NCBI GenBank assembly: GCA_963082975.1
Contig: OY720350.1
Location: forward strand, 39,983,851 to 40,047,850
Direction: 5' to 3'
From: Labia minor
Lineage: Eukaryota > Arthropoda > Insecta > Dermaptera > Spongiphoridae
Length of the DNA: 64,000 nt
Part shown: piece by piece, positions 11,730 to 22,754 of the stretch
How the letters are laid out: every line of letters begins with the position of its first letter
How positions within the stretch are numbered: the first letter of the stretch is position 1
Translations under genes and position numbers: made by a program
The notes under the pieces: generated by a model
The model's input: only the letters and a program-made list of their open reading frames with translations
What the model was told of the DNA's origin: nothing
The model's database searches: none

Positions 11730-12540
11730 TCAATTATATATAAACTTTTTGTGGGTTTGTATTGTAAAAAAGAAAAAAAAATTAGGTATAATTTATAAAA
11801 ATTAATACCATTAAAAGATTTTTATATATTGTTTTTTTTTCAATATTTTATCAATATTTTTTTAATATATTTAAAGATAAAAAATTTTAGTTTTAAAAAT
11901 GATATAAATTAAATGAAAAGTTAGGATCACAAGAGTTTATATCTATTTATATAATAAAGATTCTCTTTTATTTTTTTCATAGGGTATTTATTATCTTTTC
12001 AGCTTTATATACGAATTTCCTATCCATCGAACGTTTGCGATTAGACAGTTGAGAAGTTTGAAGGAATCGGAGTTTCCTATTCTATCTTGATAGTAAATTT
12101 ACTTATCGTCAATTCTAGAAGGAAAGAAAGGGAAAGGATGAGTGAAAGGGAGAAAATGATAGGGAAGAATAGACAGGAATGGAATCGAAGTAGTATTTCT
12201 CCTAGCATTCACAAGATGTGAAACGGTGAAATCCATCTGATTATTTCTTTCTTATCTAAAAGTGGAGGCATTCAATAAAATTCTATTATCAAGTAATATA
12301 ATTAGAAATGAATTTTATCAGTATTCGGGGGGAAACCATTCAATTCAATTTAATTCAATTCATGATTTGGTAGGTTAGAAATAAATAAATCGATTATTGT
12401 TGATTTTTATATTAAAAGCTATGAAAAAAAAATTCTAGATTTAGACATTAAACATTTTGATTTGTTGTGTGTATACCTTTTTTAATTTATATTTTTATAT
12501 TTTATTCAATATTGTTTTTTTTTTTTGAAATTGTAATTTA
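11730..12540. other. AT-rich spacer with a purine-rich segment
   Basis: No gene is seen. A purine-rich run (GGAAAGAAAGGGAAAGGATG and similar) lies at about 12118-12190. Confidence 0.45.
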
Positions 12541-12544
12541 CTTG

Positions 12545-12602
12545 AGGTTCGATCCATCGACCTCTCAATCTTACAAGACCAGGACTGTAACCCAACCTGG
12601 TC
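12545..12602 (-). pseudogene. tRNA-like retroposed remnant
   Basis: The reverse complement contains GGTCTTGTAAGATTGAGAGG followed by TCGATGGATCGAACCTC, resembling an anticodon arm, variable region and T arm, then an A-rich tail toward lower coordinates. The acceptor stem and 5' half are not convincing, so it is at best a tRNA-derived pseudogene or SINE fragment. It abuts the 3' end of a family A element. Confidence 0.3.
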
Positions 12603-12604
12603 AT

Positions 12605-13113
12605 TTTTACTATCTTTATATAGTATTGTGATCATGAAAATTTTCGATGTCGAGATTTTGATGTTTTTATACGTTTTGAAGGTACCTGAGTCATTTTCCC
12701 TAAGGTTGAGAAAAATGTCTGTGTGTGTGTATATGTGTGTATGTAGACAAGATTACGCAAAAACAGTTTGAGCTAGAATAATGAAATTTGGCACACGGGC
12801 ATTATTCAAAATTCGTAGTTTTCATTTTTTTTCCTCTAAACTGACTGTAAAAATAGTTTAATAGTTTTTCACATGATTAAAAATTGTATAAAACTGCTAT
12901 ATATATAATTTCAGCTTGATTGAATTGCTGAAAGTACCGGAATTTATTTTTTAACACGTTGACTGCAAATCACGCGCCAGCATGTGACGTGGTGCCATCA
13001 ACAAAGAGCTATTTAATATATATTTATTAATTTTAATTTATAATTTATAATTTTAATTAAATTTAAATATAATAATGTTAATTGCAAGATAGTTGAGTGG
13101 AGACACTCCAGAT
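12605..13113 (-). mobile_element. Helentron-like family A element
   Basis: The 3' hairpin region (ACTATCTTTATATAGTATTG, partly decayed) is at the left. The 5' end GGAGTGTCTCCACTC is at the right, so the element reads on the minus strand. A short TG/TATG tract replaces the longer CA tract of other copies. Non-coding. Confidence 0.75.
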
Positions 13114-13770
13114 TTTTTTTATAATTAGGTCTTTATGAAAATTAAGTGTAATATTATTATATGATGGAATCAAATTTAGTGGTGCAAAAACTTTTTAAAG
13201 ACAAGAAAAATTTGAACACGAAAACGGTTGACAAAAATATCAACAATAAAAATAAAAAAAATAAATAAATAAAATAAAATTTCAATTAATTGTTAAATTT
13301 ATTTTTGAAGAAATTTACATATTTCTACAGTTTCTTCTTAAAAAAATTATAGCCATTTTAAAATCATCATATAACATCTTAAAATAAAAAAAATTAATTT
13401 TAAGTTTTGTTAATTAGTAGAAATTTAGAAATAATTTAATATTTCCACAGATTTATAATTACCAATATAAATAGTAATATTAGTCACGATAATAATAATA
13501 AATACAAGGCCATTCAGTTTAGGGGCAACACTCTTGACCCCATTGTACTGATCATACAACACCGTAACCGACTTCATAGATGTTTTTATAGGATGTACAG
13601 AAGTCAGTGTTGTTGTATAATAATAAATACTAATTTTTGTTTTAAATTAAAATAAAATAAGAATTTTAAAAAAACGTAAAAAAGCTTCCCTCCTATTTAA
13701 AAAGTATAAGTTAGTAAAAGATAATATTTTTTTCCTACAAGACACTCTGAATACAAATCTTCGGAGATTT
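13114..13770. other. AT-rich spacer
   Basis: No supported feature. A somewhat GC-richer segment at 13500-13620 has no usable open frame. Confidence 0.45.
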
Positions 13771-13778
13771 GTTTAGAT

Positions 13779-14187
13779 CAGGGGTGGCCAACCCGCGGCC
13801 CGCGAGCCGCATGTGGCCCGCCGTAAACATTTTTCCGGCCCGCGAGATTCATCACACTTTTATATTCTGCGCCCTCATGAAACAAATATCGCATTAGTGA
13901 AATAAATATGATTTCATTTTTTTTATTTCGTTGTTTCTTTTTGTATTTTTAGTATTATATATTTTTTACAATGTGCATTCAGTATCATTATTATTATATT
14001 ATATATGTTTATATGTAAAAATAATAGTAAACATAATAAAAATTCATTATTTTTCAATTTGTCACACCAAACAATATCTATAATGGGTCTAAATCTAATA
14101 TGGGTATGGATAATTTTATATGCGGCCCGCGAAGTTATGATGCATTTCCAAAGTGTCTCGCAAGATCATTTGGGTTGGCCACCTCTG
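13779..14187. mobile_element. hAT MITE with perfect 8-bp target duplication
   Basis: Flanked by GTTTAGAT at 13771-13778 and 14188-14195. The left end is CAGGGGTGGCCAACCCGCGG and the right end is GGGTTGGCCACCTCTG, giving an inverted repeat of about 16 bp. The GC-rich 'GCGGCCCGCGA' motif occurs near both ends. It is 409 bp. An open frame inside it does not resemble a transposase. Confidence 0.9.
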
Positions 14188-14195
14188 GTTTAGAT

Positions 14196-15046
14196 CTTCT
14201 CATTTCATTTTAATGGTGGAGTGAAAAATATCACTTCTAATTAATATTATTAATTAACCATAATTATTGTATTACTATTTTTATTATATAACAGTGTTTC
14301 TTTTTTGATAATAACGTTGTTATTGTGAACACGTTTTGCTATTTGTTGTTTATCATTGTTGATATGTGTTTCTTGATCCTGGCAATAGTGTTAATGGAAT
14401 AATAGAAAATGTAAACCGCCCGTCTATAAAATATAAAAAGCCACCCTTTTTCTATATGATCAGCATATTTATACGTTTCTTTGGTCAAAATGGATCCCTC
14501 GGGTCTTTAAAAATAAATTCCAAGAGTAATTGTCAAATTTTGACAGAACCACTTTTTTATGACAAAAATATATGGTTAATATAAAAGTCCCTTATTAAAA
14601 AATCCCGAATCGCTTGATAATGTATACATGTGATTGATATTATTTATTATTCAAATTTCATAGATTAAATGTTATCTTTATAAATTACTCCATAAATAAT
14701 AAATTCATATCACGTATATATTTATTTATATATTTTAAACTTTAAATAAATCATAAAGTCATTTTTATTCTTTGCCTTAGGGATTTAGAGTCAATTGACA
14801 TTCCCGAAGGTATACTTATATGGATATAAATATAAAAATTGTTTTTACAAGTTTTTTTTGAAATAATCCTAAAAAATAAAAACATTTTTTTATGTTTAAC
14901 AATTTTTATAACATTTTTGATAGTGTGTTTTAGAAATAAAATAATTAATGTCTAATATTGATAAAAAAAAATGTATTATATGTATTTTTATACATAACGT
15001 TTATCTTGAAAGTGGTATGAGTATTTGTTAATTCGAAAAAATTTAA
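14196..15046. other. AT-rich spacer without recognised features
   Basis: No supported feature. A small open frame at 14366-14584 is unrecognised and is not backed by composition or splice signals. Confidence 0.45.
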
Positions 15047-15054
15047 GGTTAGCA

Positions 15055-15640
15055 CAGTGATTCCCAAATTGTGAGCCGCGGCTCCCTGGGGATCCGCGAC
15101 GCGTTCTAGGGGAGCCGCGAAAAAATTTCCTAATACTTGAAATTTTCGATTATTTTTAAAATTTTTTCAATTTGTCTCTAAAAAAACAATCTGGTGTGGC
15201 TCCACTCGACTATCTCGCAATTTGAATTGGATTAAATAACATAATATATTATATTTAAAATAAATTTAATTAATTATAAATTATAAATTAAAATTAATAA
15301 ATAATATTTATTAAACCAGCGCATGTTTGGCTCTTTGTTGATCGCACCACGTCACGTGTTGGCGCGTGTTAAAAAATAAATTCTGGTACTTTCAGCGATT
15401 CAATCAAGCTGAAATTCTATATATAGCAGTTTTATACAATTATTAATCATGTCAAAAATTTACAAACATCTTTATTTTTACGGTCAGAAGAAAAAAAATC
15501 AAGACGTTGTAGGTAATGACCCTCTTCCGGTTTTTCTGGCGAGATAGTAAAAAAGTCAAACGTTTCTGGACTAGGGGAGCCGCGGAAAAAAATCCCATGT
15601 ATTATTGGAGCCGTATACCGAAAAAGTTTGGCAACCTCTG
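15055..15640. mobile_element. hAT MITE with perfect 8-bp target duplication, carrying a nested element
   Basis: Flanked by GGTTAGCA at 15047-15054 and 15641-15648. The left end is CAGTGATTCCCAAATTGTGA and the right end is GTTTGGCAACCTCTG, an imperfect inverted repeat typical of hAT. A family A Helentron-like element sits inside at 15190-15550. Without it the MITE would be about 225 bp, comparable to the uninterrupted right half at 51588-51706. Confidence 0.9.
15190..15550 (+). mobile_element. Internally deleted family A element nested in the hAT MITE
   Basis: It starts TCTGGTGTGGCTCCACTCGA and ends CTGGCGAGATAGTAA. The segment between CCTCTTCCGG and the 3' terminus, including the microsatellite, is deleted. 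The related hAT half at 51588-51706 reads straight across the insertion point (TCTCTAAAAAAA then GTCAAAC), which defines the insertion limits to within a few bases. Confidence 0.85.
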
Positions 15641-15709
15641 GGTTAGCAGATTGTTCATTAAAAAATATAGTATTATTACGCAAATCAATATGTCCACGGT
15701 CCCCCCTTT

Positions 15710-16380
15710 TTTACCGACCGACGATAGTAAGGGAGGTATTGTTTTCACACCAAATTTCACATGTGGAGATTTTTACATATCTCCACGAATCATGCATTTT
15801 CTAAACAGAAAAAAGTATTTTTAGCATGATGTCTGTCCGTCCGTCTGTCCGTCCGTCTGTCCGTCCGTCTGTCCGTCCGTCTGTCCGTCTGTCCGTCCGT
15901 ATAGATGTGTACAGCCTGAACGGCTCAACCGATTTTGATGAAATTTGGTATATTTACTTAATGCATCAGTGGGATGAATTGATCAACTTTTGGTGTATAT
16001 CCGGAAACCGGAAGTGGTAGTATTAGTGATCGACGATAGGAAGGGAAGGGTTATTTTCACACCAAATTTCACATGAGGAGATTTTTTTATATATCATCAC
16101 GAATCATGCACTTTGTATTGGTTTTATCCTCGGGAAAATCATATTTATTAGTTTTTTCTTGATTTAAAATTATATGACGTCATCCAGCCATTCATGACGT
16201 CACAACCTGGTCTTACATATATATTATAAATAAAATAAAATTAAAAATATTTATGTTATATTCATATCTGTTTTTTATTACTTTAATAGATATATTAAAA
16301 TTATTTGAAATTGTTTCTGTAGCTGAAAATTAATTTACTTCAAACCGTCGGTCGGTTCGGATCTGGCCACAGGTCAACTT
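15710..16380 (+). mobile_element. Helentron-like family B element, full length
   Basis: It begins TTTACCGACCGACGATAGTA and ends at the hairpin plus AACTT (GGCCACAGGTCAACTT). The (GTCY)n tract at about 15833-15900 is the longest in the window. TGACGTCA motifs start at 16175 and 16195. The open frames reading PSVRPSVRPSV are translations of the microsatellite, not genes. Confidence 0.85.
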
Positions 16381-16499
16381 ATTTTAGTTTAGATTGCTTA
16401 AATTTATAATTTTAAATTTCTATATGCAAACTTTTACTAGTCAATACATGCATTTACTAATGTTAACAATGACCTTATTTAATTATTATTTGTGCAACA

Positions 16500-16563
16500 T
16501 TTTTCGAAATTCCAATGCCCCCCTGCGGACAGTCTCGCGGCCCACAACTTTTAGAAGCCCTGG
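16500..16563 (+). mobile_element. hAT-like element, right-end fragment
   Basis: GCGGCCCACAACTTTTAGAA followed by GCCCTG is the reverse complement of the common hAT terminus 'CAGGGCTTCTAAA...GGGCCGCGAGAC'. The left end is missing. Confidence 0.45.
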
Positions 16564-16599
16564 TCTAGAATATAAGACCATAATTATCTAGTTAACACA

Positions 16600-17440
16600 T
16601 TTATTTTTTTTTTTCACTACATTATGTATTATATTTAAATTTTTGTGGACATAGTGAGGACTAATCATTAATCCTCAACTTCACTAGATCAGCATTTTAC
16701 AATAAAGCTATGCTCCTGATTATATAATTTTATAATTAAAAATCTATATTCTAAAATAATTGTAATTGAAATGTATATACATGTATTTACGCAATGGAAA
16801 AGAATTTACCCTTCTTTTATAATAAGATAAATGTAAAAGACATTAAATTACAATTTTCAAAAGTCATATAGATATTATTTAATATGTATTGTATATCAAT
16901 TCAAATTTGTTTATATATAAATATTCTCTCAGTTTCTTGACTTTATTAACCATATTCCTCTAGAAATCTCTATTTTAAGCCATCCAACTCTATATTCTCA
17001 CAATTCTCAAATAACCACATTCATATTATCACTTCACCCTATTGTTAGACTATTTAAAGGTTTCCCAATTGAAATCCCCCTATAACAAACTTTCCTCACC
17101 CATTCAAGTCACGTATCCTGTCCATTATAATCTCCTCGATTCCATAACAATAACAATGTTTCAGAATGTAAACTGGTTATGTAATTATCGTACCGGAATT
17201 TGCTTCTGATCAACAATAATAATAGTATTATTTTTTTATTTTAAAATTAAATAGATTTACTTATTGACCTAAAATAAGATGTTCTGAAAGTAGAAAATAT
17301 TTTTTTTATTTTCAAATTTTTTAATTATCTTTTCATAATCATAACTTTCACGGAAACCTAAACAAACATATATATATATATATATTCTATGATTAACATT
17401 GATAAAGTTGAAAAAAATAGACTTTATAAATATATATGTA
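16600..17440. other. AT-rich spacer without recognised features
   Basis: No supported feature. The block at 16930-17165 is poorer in repeats but has no open frame of note. Confidence 0.45.
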
Positions 17441-18168
17441 CGAGGGCAGGTCAATAAGTCCGTGACTTTTTAAATTTCCCCCTCTTAAATGAAATGGCAA
17501 CACTGCTCATGCCAGCAGACAACTATCAGCTGACTGGTGTCGAAATTTGAACCAGCTGGGTCTTTTAGTTTTTGTTTGACATCTATTAATAGCAGACTAG
17601 ATTTGAGAAGAAAATGGACTAAAGTGAATTACAATGAAAAATCCATGAATTGGGATACGAACTGCTCCCTCATCCGTCCTATTCTCCGGATTTAGCCCAG
17701 AGTGACGATTTCTTGTTTCCAAATATGAAGAAATTGCAGAAAGAGATTTGACTCCAACGATGAAATCATCTCAAAAACAAATTTATTTTCATGTCCTCAA
17801 CAATTCTCTTTTTAATGGAACCAGGCACCTTATTATTCATATAAAAATAAATACTTAAATATAAAATAAATTAAAATAATTTTTTTATATATGTTTTCAA
17901 TATAAATATTTATTTGTTTTATTTTAATTAAAATTAAAACTATATTTAAAAATACTATTATTCCTCACTGTTGAATTCATATAAAGATTGATTCAATATA
18001 CTTGTGAAATCATCTCAAACAAATTTTGAAACGGATAAAATAATTGCAGAAACTTTGGAAAATGTGCATAGAACTCAAAGGAGACTATGTTGAAAAAAAA
18101 ATATTTTTTTATTCAACCCCCCCCCCCCGTTTCATTCAAATAGTCACGGACTTATTGACCTGCCCTTG
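17441..18168 (+). mobile_element. Internally deleted mariner element with TA duplication
   Basis: Inverted repeats CGAGGGCAGGTCAATAAGTC and its complement are flanked by TA on both sides. The interior encodes KIHELGYELLPHPSYSPDLA followed by QSDDFLFPNMKK, the third catalytic block of mariner transposase, then a stop at about 17745. C-terminal coding resumes in pieces near 18055 (TLENVHR, GDYVEK-like). An A/T-rich segment at about 17830-18000 splits the 3' half. The N-terminus is deleted. The same lineage is present as a C-terminal fragment at 19463-19690. Confidence 0.85.
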
Positions 18169-18840
18169 TATAATTTAACTAATATGAAATAATATAAAAT
18201 AATATTATAGTAATAAAATTTATAGTTATATATATATATATATATATATATATTCTATGATTACTATTAATATTAATTCAATGATAGATGAATACTTAGA
18301 TAGATAGATATTGGGGAATGATTATAACAGCTGAACCATCCCTCTTATATACCGTTTCAAATTTAATTTCGATTTCTTACAATCTATCTATCTCCGGAAG
18401 TTCATTCGAACATCAATCACATTCCGTCATCGAAAGCTTTCCTCCATCTTTACCTCTCACTCTACCAATTTTCTTCAGTATGATCAGATAGTGTCACTCC
18501 AATGAGTTCTCAATCACCCCATCAGAGTTATCAAGGATTGAATTTACCTAGATACACTCTTTTAGATATTATAAACTGATAAACTCTGCCAATCTTTATA
18601 TATATATATATATATATGTATATATACTTGTTATCATCTTTTATAAAAATTATATTCACATTATAAAAAGTAATTAGCATTAATTAGTTTCATAAGAAGG
18701 CTTAATTCTTAGAATATTCTTTAAAATTTAAACAAATGTGTGTATTTTTCTATGTTTCTTATAAATTATATTATCTATCATATGTGTTTGTTTGATATTT
18801 TACTAGAAATATATTTTTATTTTAATTATATACTTATATA
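18169..18840. other. Spacer with (TA)n microsatellites
   Basis: (TA)n runs lie at about 18226-18254 and 18598-18616. The block at 18340-18550 is less AT-biased but carries no supported gene. Confidence 0.5.
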
Positions 18841-19238
18841 TTTACCGACCGACGATAGTAAGGGAGGTATTGTTTTCACACCAAATTTCCCATGTGGAGA
18901 TTTTTACATATCTCCACGAATCATGCATTTTCTTAACAGAAAAAAGTATTTTTAGCATGATGTCTGTCCGTCTGTCCGACCGTATAGATGTCGACAGCTT
19001 GAACGGCTCAACGGATTTTGATGAAATTTGGTATATTTACTTAATGCATCAGTATGATGAATTGATCAACTTTTGGTCTATATGCGGAAACCGGAAGTGG
19101 TAGTATTAGCGATCGACGATAGGAAGGGAAGGGTTATTTTCACACCAAATTTCACATGAGGAGATTTTTTACATATCACCTCGAATCATGCACTTTGTAT
19201 TGGTTTTATCCTCGAGAAAAATCATCTTTATTAGTTAT
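18841..19238 (+). mobile_element. Helentron-like family B element, 3'-truncated
   Basis: It starts TTTACCGACCGACGATAGTA and runs through a very short (GTCY)n tract (about 18961-18985) to the GAGAAAAATCATCTTTATTA region. The paired TGACGTCA sites and the 3' hairpin are missing. A 91-bp direct repeat begins right at the break. Confidence 0.8.
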
Positions 19239-19241
19239 TAG

Positions 19242-19332
19242 TCATTATGAATTTTAGATGGGATCTCACGACGATACTTAATATGGTCTAAGGGGAACTA
19301 CTCGCCTCTATTCTATATAATATTTTATAAAT
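19242..19332 (+). repeat. Direct repeat, copy 1 (about 90 bp)
   Basis: Begins ATTATGAATTTTAGATGGGA and is repeated with few differences at 19692-19785. The two copies bracket a mariner fragment. Confidence 0.85.
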
Positions 19333-19462
19333 AAAAAAAGAATTAATAGTATTGAATTAAGATTGAAATTTTAAATCAAAATAAATAAATAAATAAATAC
19401 ATTTATTATAATTTTTCAAATATAAACCCATTTTAGATATGCTAATGAGATTATAAAGTAGA

Positions 19463-19690
19463 CGAGGGCAGGTCAATAAGTCCATGACTTTTGGAATGAG
19501 GTTTTTGGATAGAAAATTATTTTATTTTTCAACGTACTTATCGTTGAGCTCTATACACTTCGTCCAACGTTGCGCCAATTTTATTATCCCTTTAAAAAAA
19601 TAAAACTTGTCGAGGGCATCAAAATAAGTATTGGTTTGTGAGATGATTTCATCGTTGGAATCAGATCTCTTTCTGCCGAGCCATTTCTTC
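19463..19690 (-). mobile_element. mariner C-terminal fragment
   Basis: On the minus strand it encodes FDALDKFYFF, LAQRWTKCIELNDKYVEK and a stop, the standard mariner C-terminus. It ends in the inverted repeat of the same type as 17441-18168 (CGAGGGCAGGTCAATAAGTC at the plus-strand left edge). The 5' end is broken near 19690, where the second 90-bp repeat starts. Confidence 0.85.
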
Positions 19691-19691
19691 A

Positions 19692-19785
19692 GTAATTATG
19701 AATTTTAGATGGGATCTCAAGACCATACTTAATATGGTCTAAGGGGAGCTACTCGCCTGTATTCTATATAATATTTTATTAAATT
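19692..19785 (+). repeat. Direct repeat, copy 2 (about 90 bp)
   Basis: Partner of 19242-19332. Its right part is also the outer edge of the left arm of the inverted duplication at 19755-22455. Confidence 0.85.
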
Positions 19786-20008
19786 AAAAAGATTAAATTA
19801 ATCTCCAAAAATTCAGTACACTTCACCAAATATTTCAATTATACAAAAAAACATTGAAAGAAAATAATCCCATTCGTTTGAAATAATATTATAGAAATAA
19901 AATTTTACTAAATCACTAACACCATCTGTATTTATAAATAATAACCATTTGTTATAAATTAAAAATACAATCGAAATGATCTGTTTTATTCTAGAAAATA
20001 ACATAAAA

Positions 20009-20041
20009 CAATACCTCCCTTACTATCGTCGGTCGGTAAAA
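20009..20041 (-). mobile_element. Isolated 5' end of a family B element
   Basis: A 33-bp terminal piece (reverse complement of TTTACCGACCGACGATAGTA plus GGGAGGTATTG) abuts the next family B element in the same orientation, giving an end-to-end junction. Confidence 0.75.
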
Positions 20042-20042
20042 A

Positions 20043-20654
20043 AGTTGACCTGTGGCCAGGTCCGAACCGACCGACGGTTTGAAGTAAATTAATTTCCAGC
20101 TACAGAAACAATTTCAAATAATTTTAATATATCTATTAATGTAATAAAAAACAGATATGGATACATAAATAATAAATATAAACATTTTTAATTTTATTTC
20201 ATTTATAATATATATGCAAGACCAGGCTGTGACGTCATGAATGGCTGGATGACGTCATATAATTTTAAACCAAGAGAAACCCGAGGATAAAACCAATACA
20301 AAGTGTATGATTCGTGGTGATATATAAAAAAATCTACTCATGTGAAATTTTGTGTGAAAATAACCCTTCCCTTCCTATCGTCGATCGCTAATACTACCAC
20401 TTCCGGTTTCCGGATTTGCACCAAAAGTTGATCAATTCATCCCACTGATGCATTAAGTAAATATACAAAATTTCAACAAAATCGGTTGAGCCGTTCAGGC
20501 TGTACACATCTATACGGACGGACGGACAGACATCATGCTAAAAATACTTTTTTCTGTTAAGAAAATGCATGATTCGTGGAGATATGTAAAAATCTCCACA
20601 TGTGAAATTTGGTGTGAAAACAATACCTCCCTTACTATCGTCGGTCGGTAAAAA
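20043..20654 (-). mobile_element. Helentron-like family B element
   Basis: Complete from the hairpin end (AAGTTGACCTGTGGCCAGGTC at the left) to GTCGGTCGGTAAA at the right. The (GTCY)n tract is short, at about 20515-20530. TGACGTCAT sites lie at 20230 and 20250. It sits in the left arm of the inverted duplication and is absent from the right arm. Confidence 0.85.
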
Positions 20655-20655
20655 T

Positions 20656-21786
20656 TACCTAAACGTTGTTAACGTAGTAAAAAATAGAATAATTAATTTT
20701 TTTTGCTGATCAAATAAAAAATTGATTTCCTCTTGTTCCTCGTGTAATTTATAAATAAGGTCTCTCTTTTAATTATGATCGATAATCAAGAATATAACAA
20801 TAATCTAATTTTTCGTATAATAAATCCCTTTTAGTGATTATGGATTAAATCATCCTCAAAGAAAACAAAAATAAAGAATACTTTCATTGTCATTTTTTGT
20901 CATCTCCCTTTTTTTTAAAACATTTCTTATTTGGCCATGTCGTTTAGACAGCCTACCTCTTGACATGTGAACCCATCTGACGAAGATGGCGAAAACATAC
21001 AAAAAAAGGCAAAAATGAGAGGGAGAGAAAGAAAGAATAGAATGTAAGGTATATTATTCGAAAGAACATCCCTGGGCGATTTTCAAAACAAGAATATTAG
21101 ATATTTATATTACATTTTGTGTTTTGCCGAGATATGAGAATAATATAGAGAAAAGAGAAAGGGATAAAACGATAAAGGAAAAAAAATACAAACAAGAACA
21201 TGGACGTATCTTAGAAAATAAAAAAAAATTCTATATATATTGTCTGAAAAAGAAGAAATGAATGATAAGAGAAATAAGTAGACGAGTTTTAACATCGAAT
21301 CTTATTAAAATATTTAAGCCGACATGACAGTTCAATTCAATTTCATTTTTCTTTTTATAAACACTTCATCTGTCTGGTTCTCATTCGTGTATAATATATC
21401 TATATATATAGATATATATATATAGATATATTTCGAAACGGTATAAATTTCTCTGATTAATCCAAATTACACATTCTAATCTCATTCTATCCTGATATAA
21501 GAAAATATTTTTAAATATAGATCATAATTTAAAAATGATTTTTTAAGTAATTCACTTAATATTTATTTAAAAAAAATTATTAACATAAATAGATCAATAT
21601 ACAAGTGTATTTATTTTATATATTTTTAAAATAAAATAAAAATGTATGTTTATGAATTAAGAATTAAAAAATAGCAAATCAATTTTTCTCTTCTTTTGAT
21701 TTTAATCTAAAATTGATTGACGAGAGAAAATAATTATTATAGTTAAATTTTATAGAAAATTTTCAAAATAGAAATATAATGAAAAT
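20656..21786. other. AT-rich spacer, partly the inner arm of the inverted duplication
   Basis: 20779-20915 is duplicated in inverted orientation at 22146-22282. A (TA)n-rich patch lies at 21400-21430. No gene is supported. Confidence 0.5.
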
Positions 21787-22145
21787 AAGTTGACGTGTGG
21801 CCAGGTCGGTTTGAAGTAAATTAATTTCCAGCTACAGAAACAATTTCAAATAATTTTACATAAATAAATAATAAATTTAAATGTAATAAAAAACAAATAT
21901 GGATATAATATTATAAATATTTTTAATTTTATTTTATTTATAATATATATGTAAGACCAGACTGTGACGTCATGAATGGCTGGATGACGTCATATAATTT
22001 TAAATTAAGAAAAATCTAATAAAGATGATTTTTCTAGAGGATAAAACCAATACAAAGTGCATGATTCGTGGAGATATGTAAAAATCTCCACATGTGAAAT
22101 TTGGTGTGAAAACAATACCTCCCTTACTATCGTCGGTCGGTAAAA
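21787..22145 (-). mobile_element. Family B element, internally deleted
   Basis: Both ends are present but the region with the (GTCY)n tract is missing. It passes directly from GATAAAACCAATACAAAGTG to CATGATTCGTGGAGATATG. The deletion joins the two similar 'catgattcgtgg(a/t)gatat' sequences of a full element, consistent with slippage or recombination between them. TGACGTCAT sites lie at 21964 and 21984. Confidence 0.85.
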
Positions 22146-22465
22146 AAGGGAGATGACAAAAAAATGACAATGAAAGTATTCTTTATTTTTGTTTTCTTTG
22201 AGGATGATTTAATCCATAATCACTAAAAGGGATATATTAAACGAAAAATTAGATTATTGTTATATTCTTGATTATCGATCATGGTTTAGTAAAATTTTAT
22301 TTCTATAATATTATTTAAAACGAATGGGATTATTTTCTTTCAATGTTTCTCTGTATAATTGAATTACTTGGTTAAATGTCATGAATTTTTGGAGATTAAT
22401 TTAATCTTTTTAATGGAATATTTAATAAAATATTTTATAGAATACAGGCGAGTAAATGCACCACC

Positions 22466-22676
22466 TTGATGCATTAAGTAAATATACCAAATTTCATCAA
22501 AATCCGTTGAGCCGTTCAGACGGACGGACAGACAGACGGACGGACGGACGGACAGACATCATGCTAAAAATACTTTTTTCTGTTAAGAAAATGCATGATT
22601 CGTGGAGATATGTAAAAATCTCCATATGTGAAATTTGGAGTGAAAACACCTCCCTTACTATCGTCGGTCGGTAAAA
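22466..22676 (-). mobile_element. Family B element, truncated, 5' part only
   Basis: It contains the GATGCATTAAGTAAATATAC region, the (GTCY)n tract (about 22518-22560) and the 5' terminus. The hairpin half is absent. It directly abuts the 5' end of a family A element at 22677. Confidence 0.8.
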
Positions 22677-22754
22677 ATCTGGAGTGCCTCCACTCGTCTA
22701 TCTGGCAAATTTGAGTTGGATTAATTAACATATTTATTATATTTAAATTAAAAT

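Larger units (their letters stand above)
19755..22455. repeat. Inverted duplication interrupted by family B elements
   Basis: Left-arm segments 19755-19912 and 20779-20915 match, in inverted order and orientation, right-arm segments at about 22284-22455 and 22146-22282. The inner segments look about 95% identical and the outer ones lower, by eye. In the right arm the two segments are directly joined. In the left arm they are separated by about 865 bp containing a family B element (20043-20654). Segment 20916-22145 lies between the arms. Confidence 0.8.

Noticed and set aside
15826-16020. Open frames reading PSVRPSVRPSV or its reverse (also at 10605-10787 and 39759-39989)
   Set aside because: These are translations of the (GTCY)n microsatellite inside family B elements; the same text appears in every copy regardless of context.
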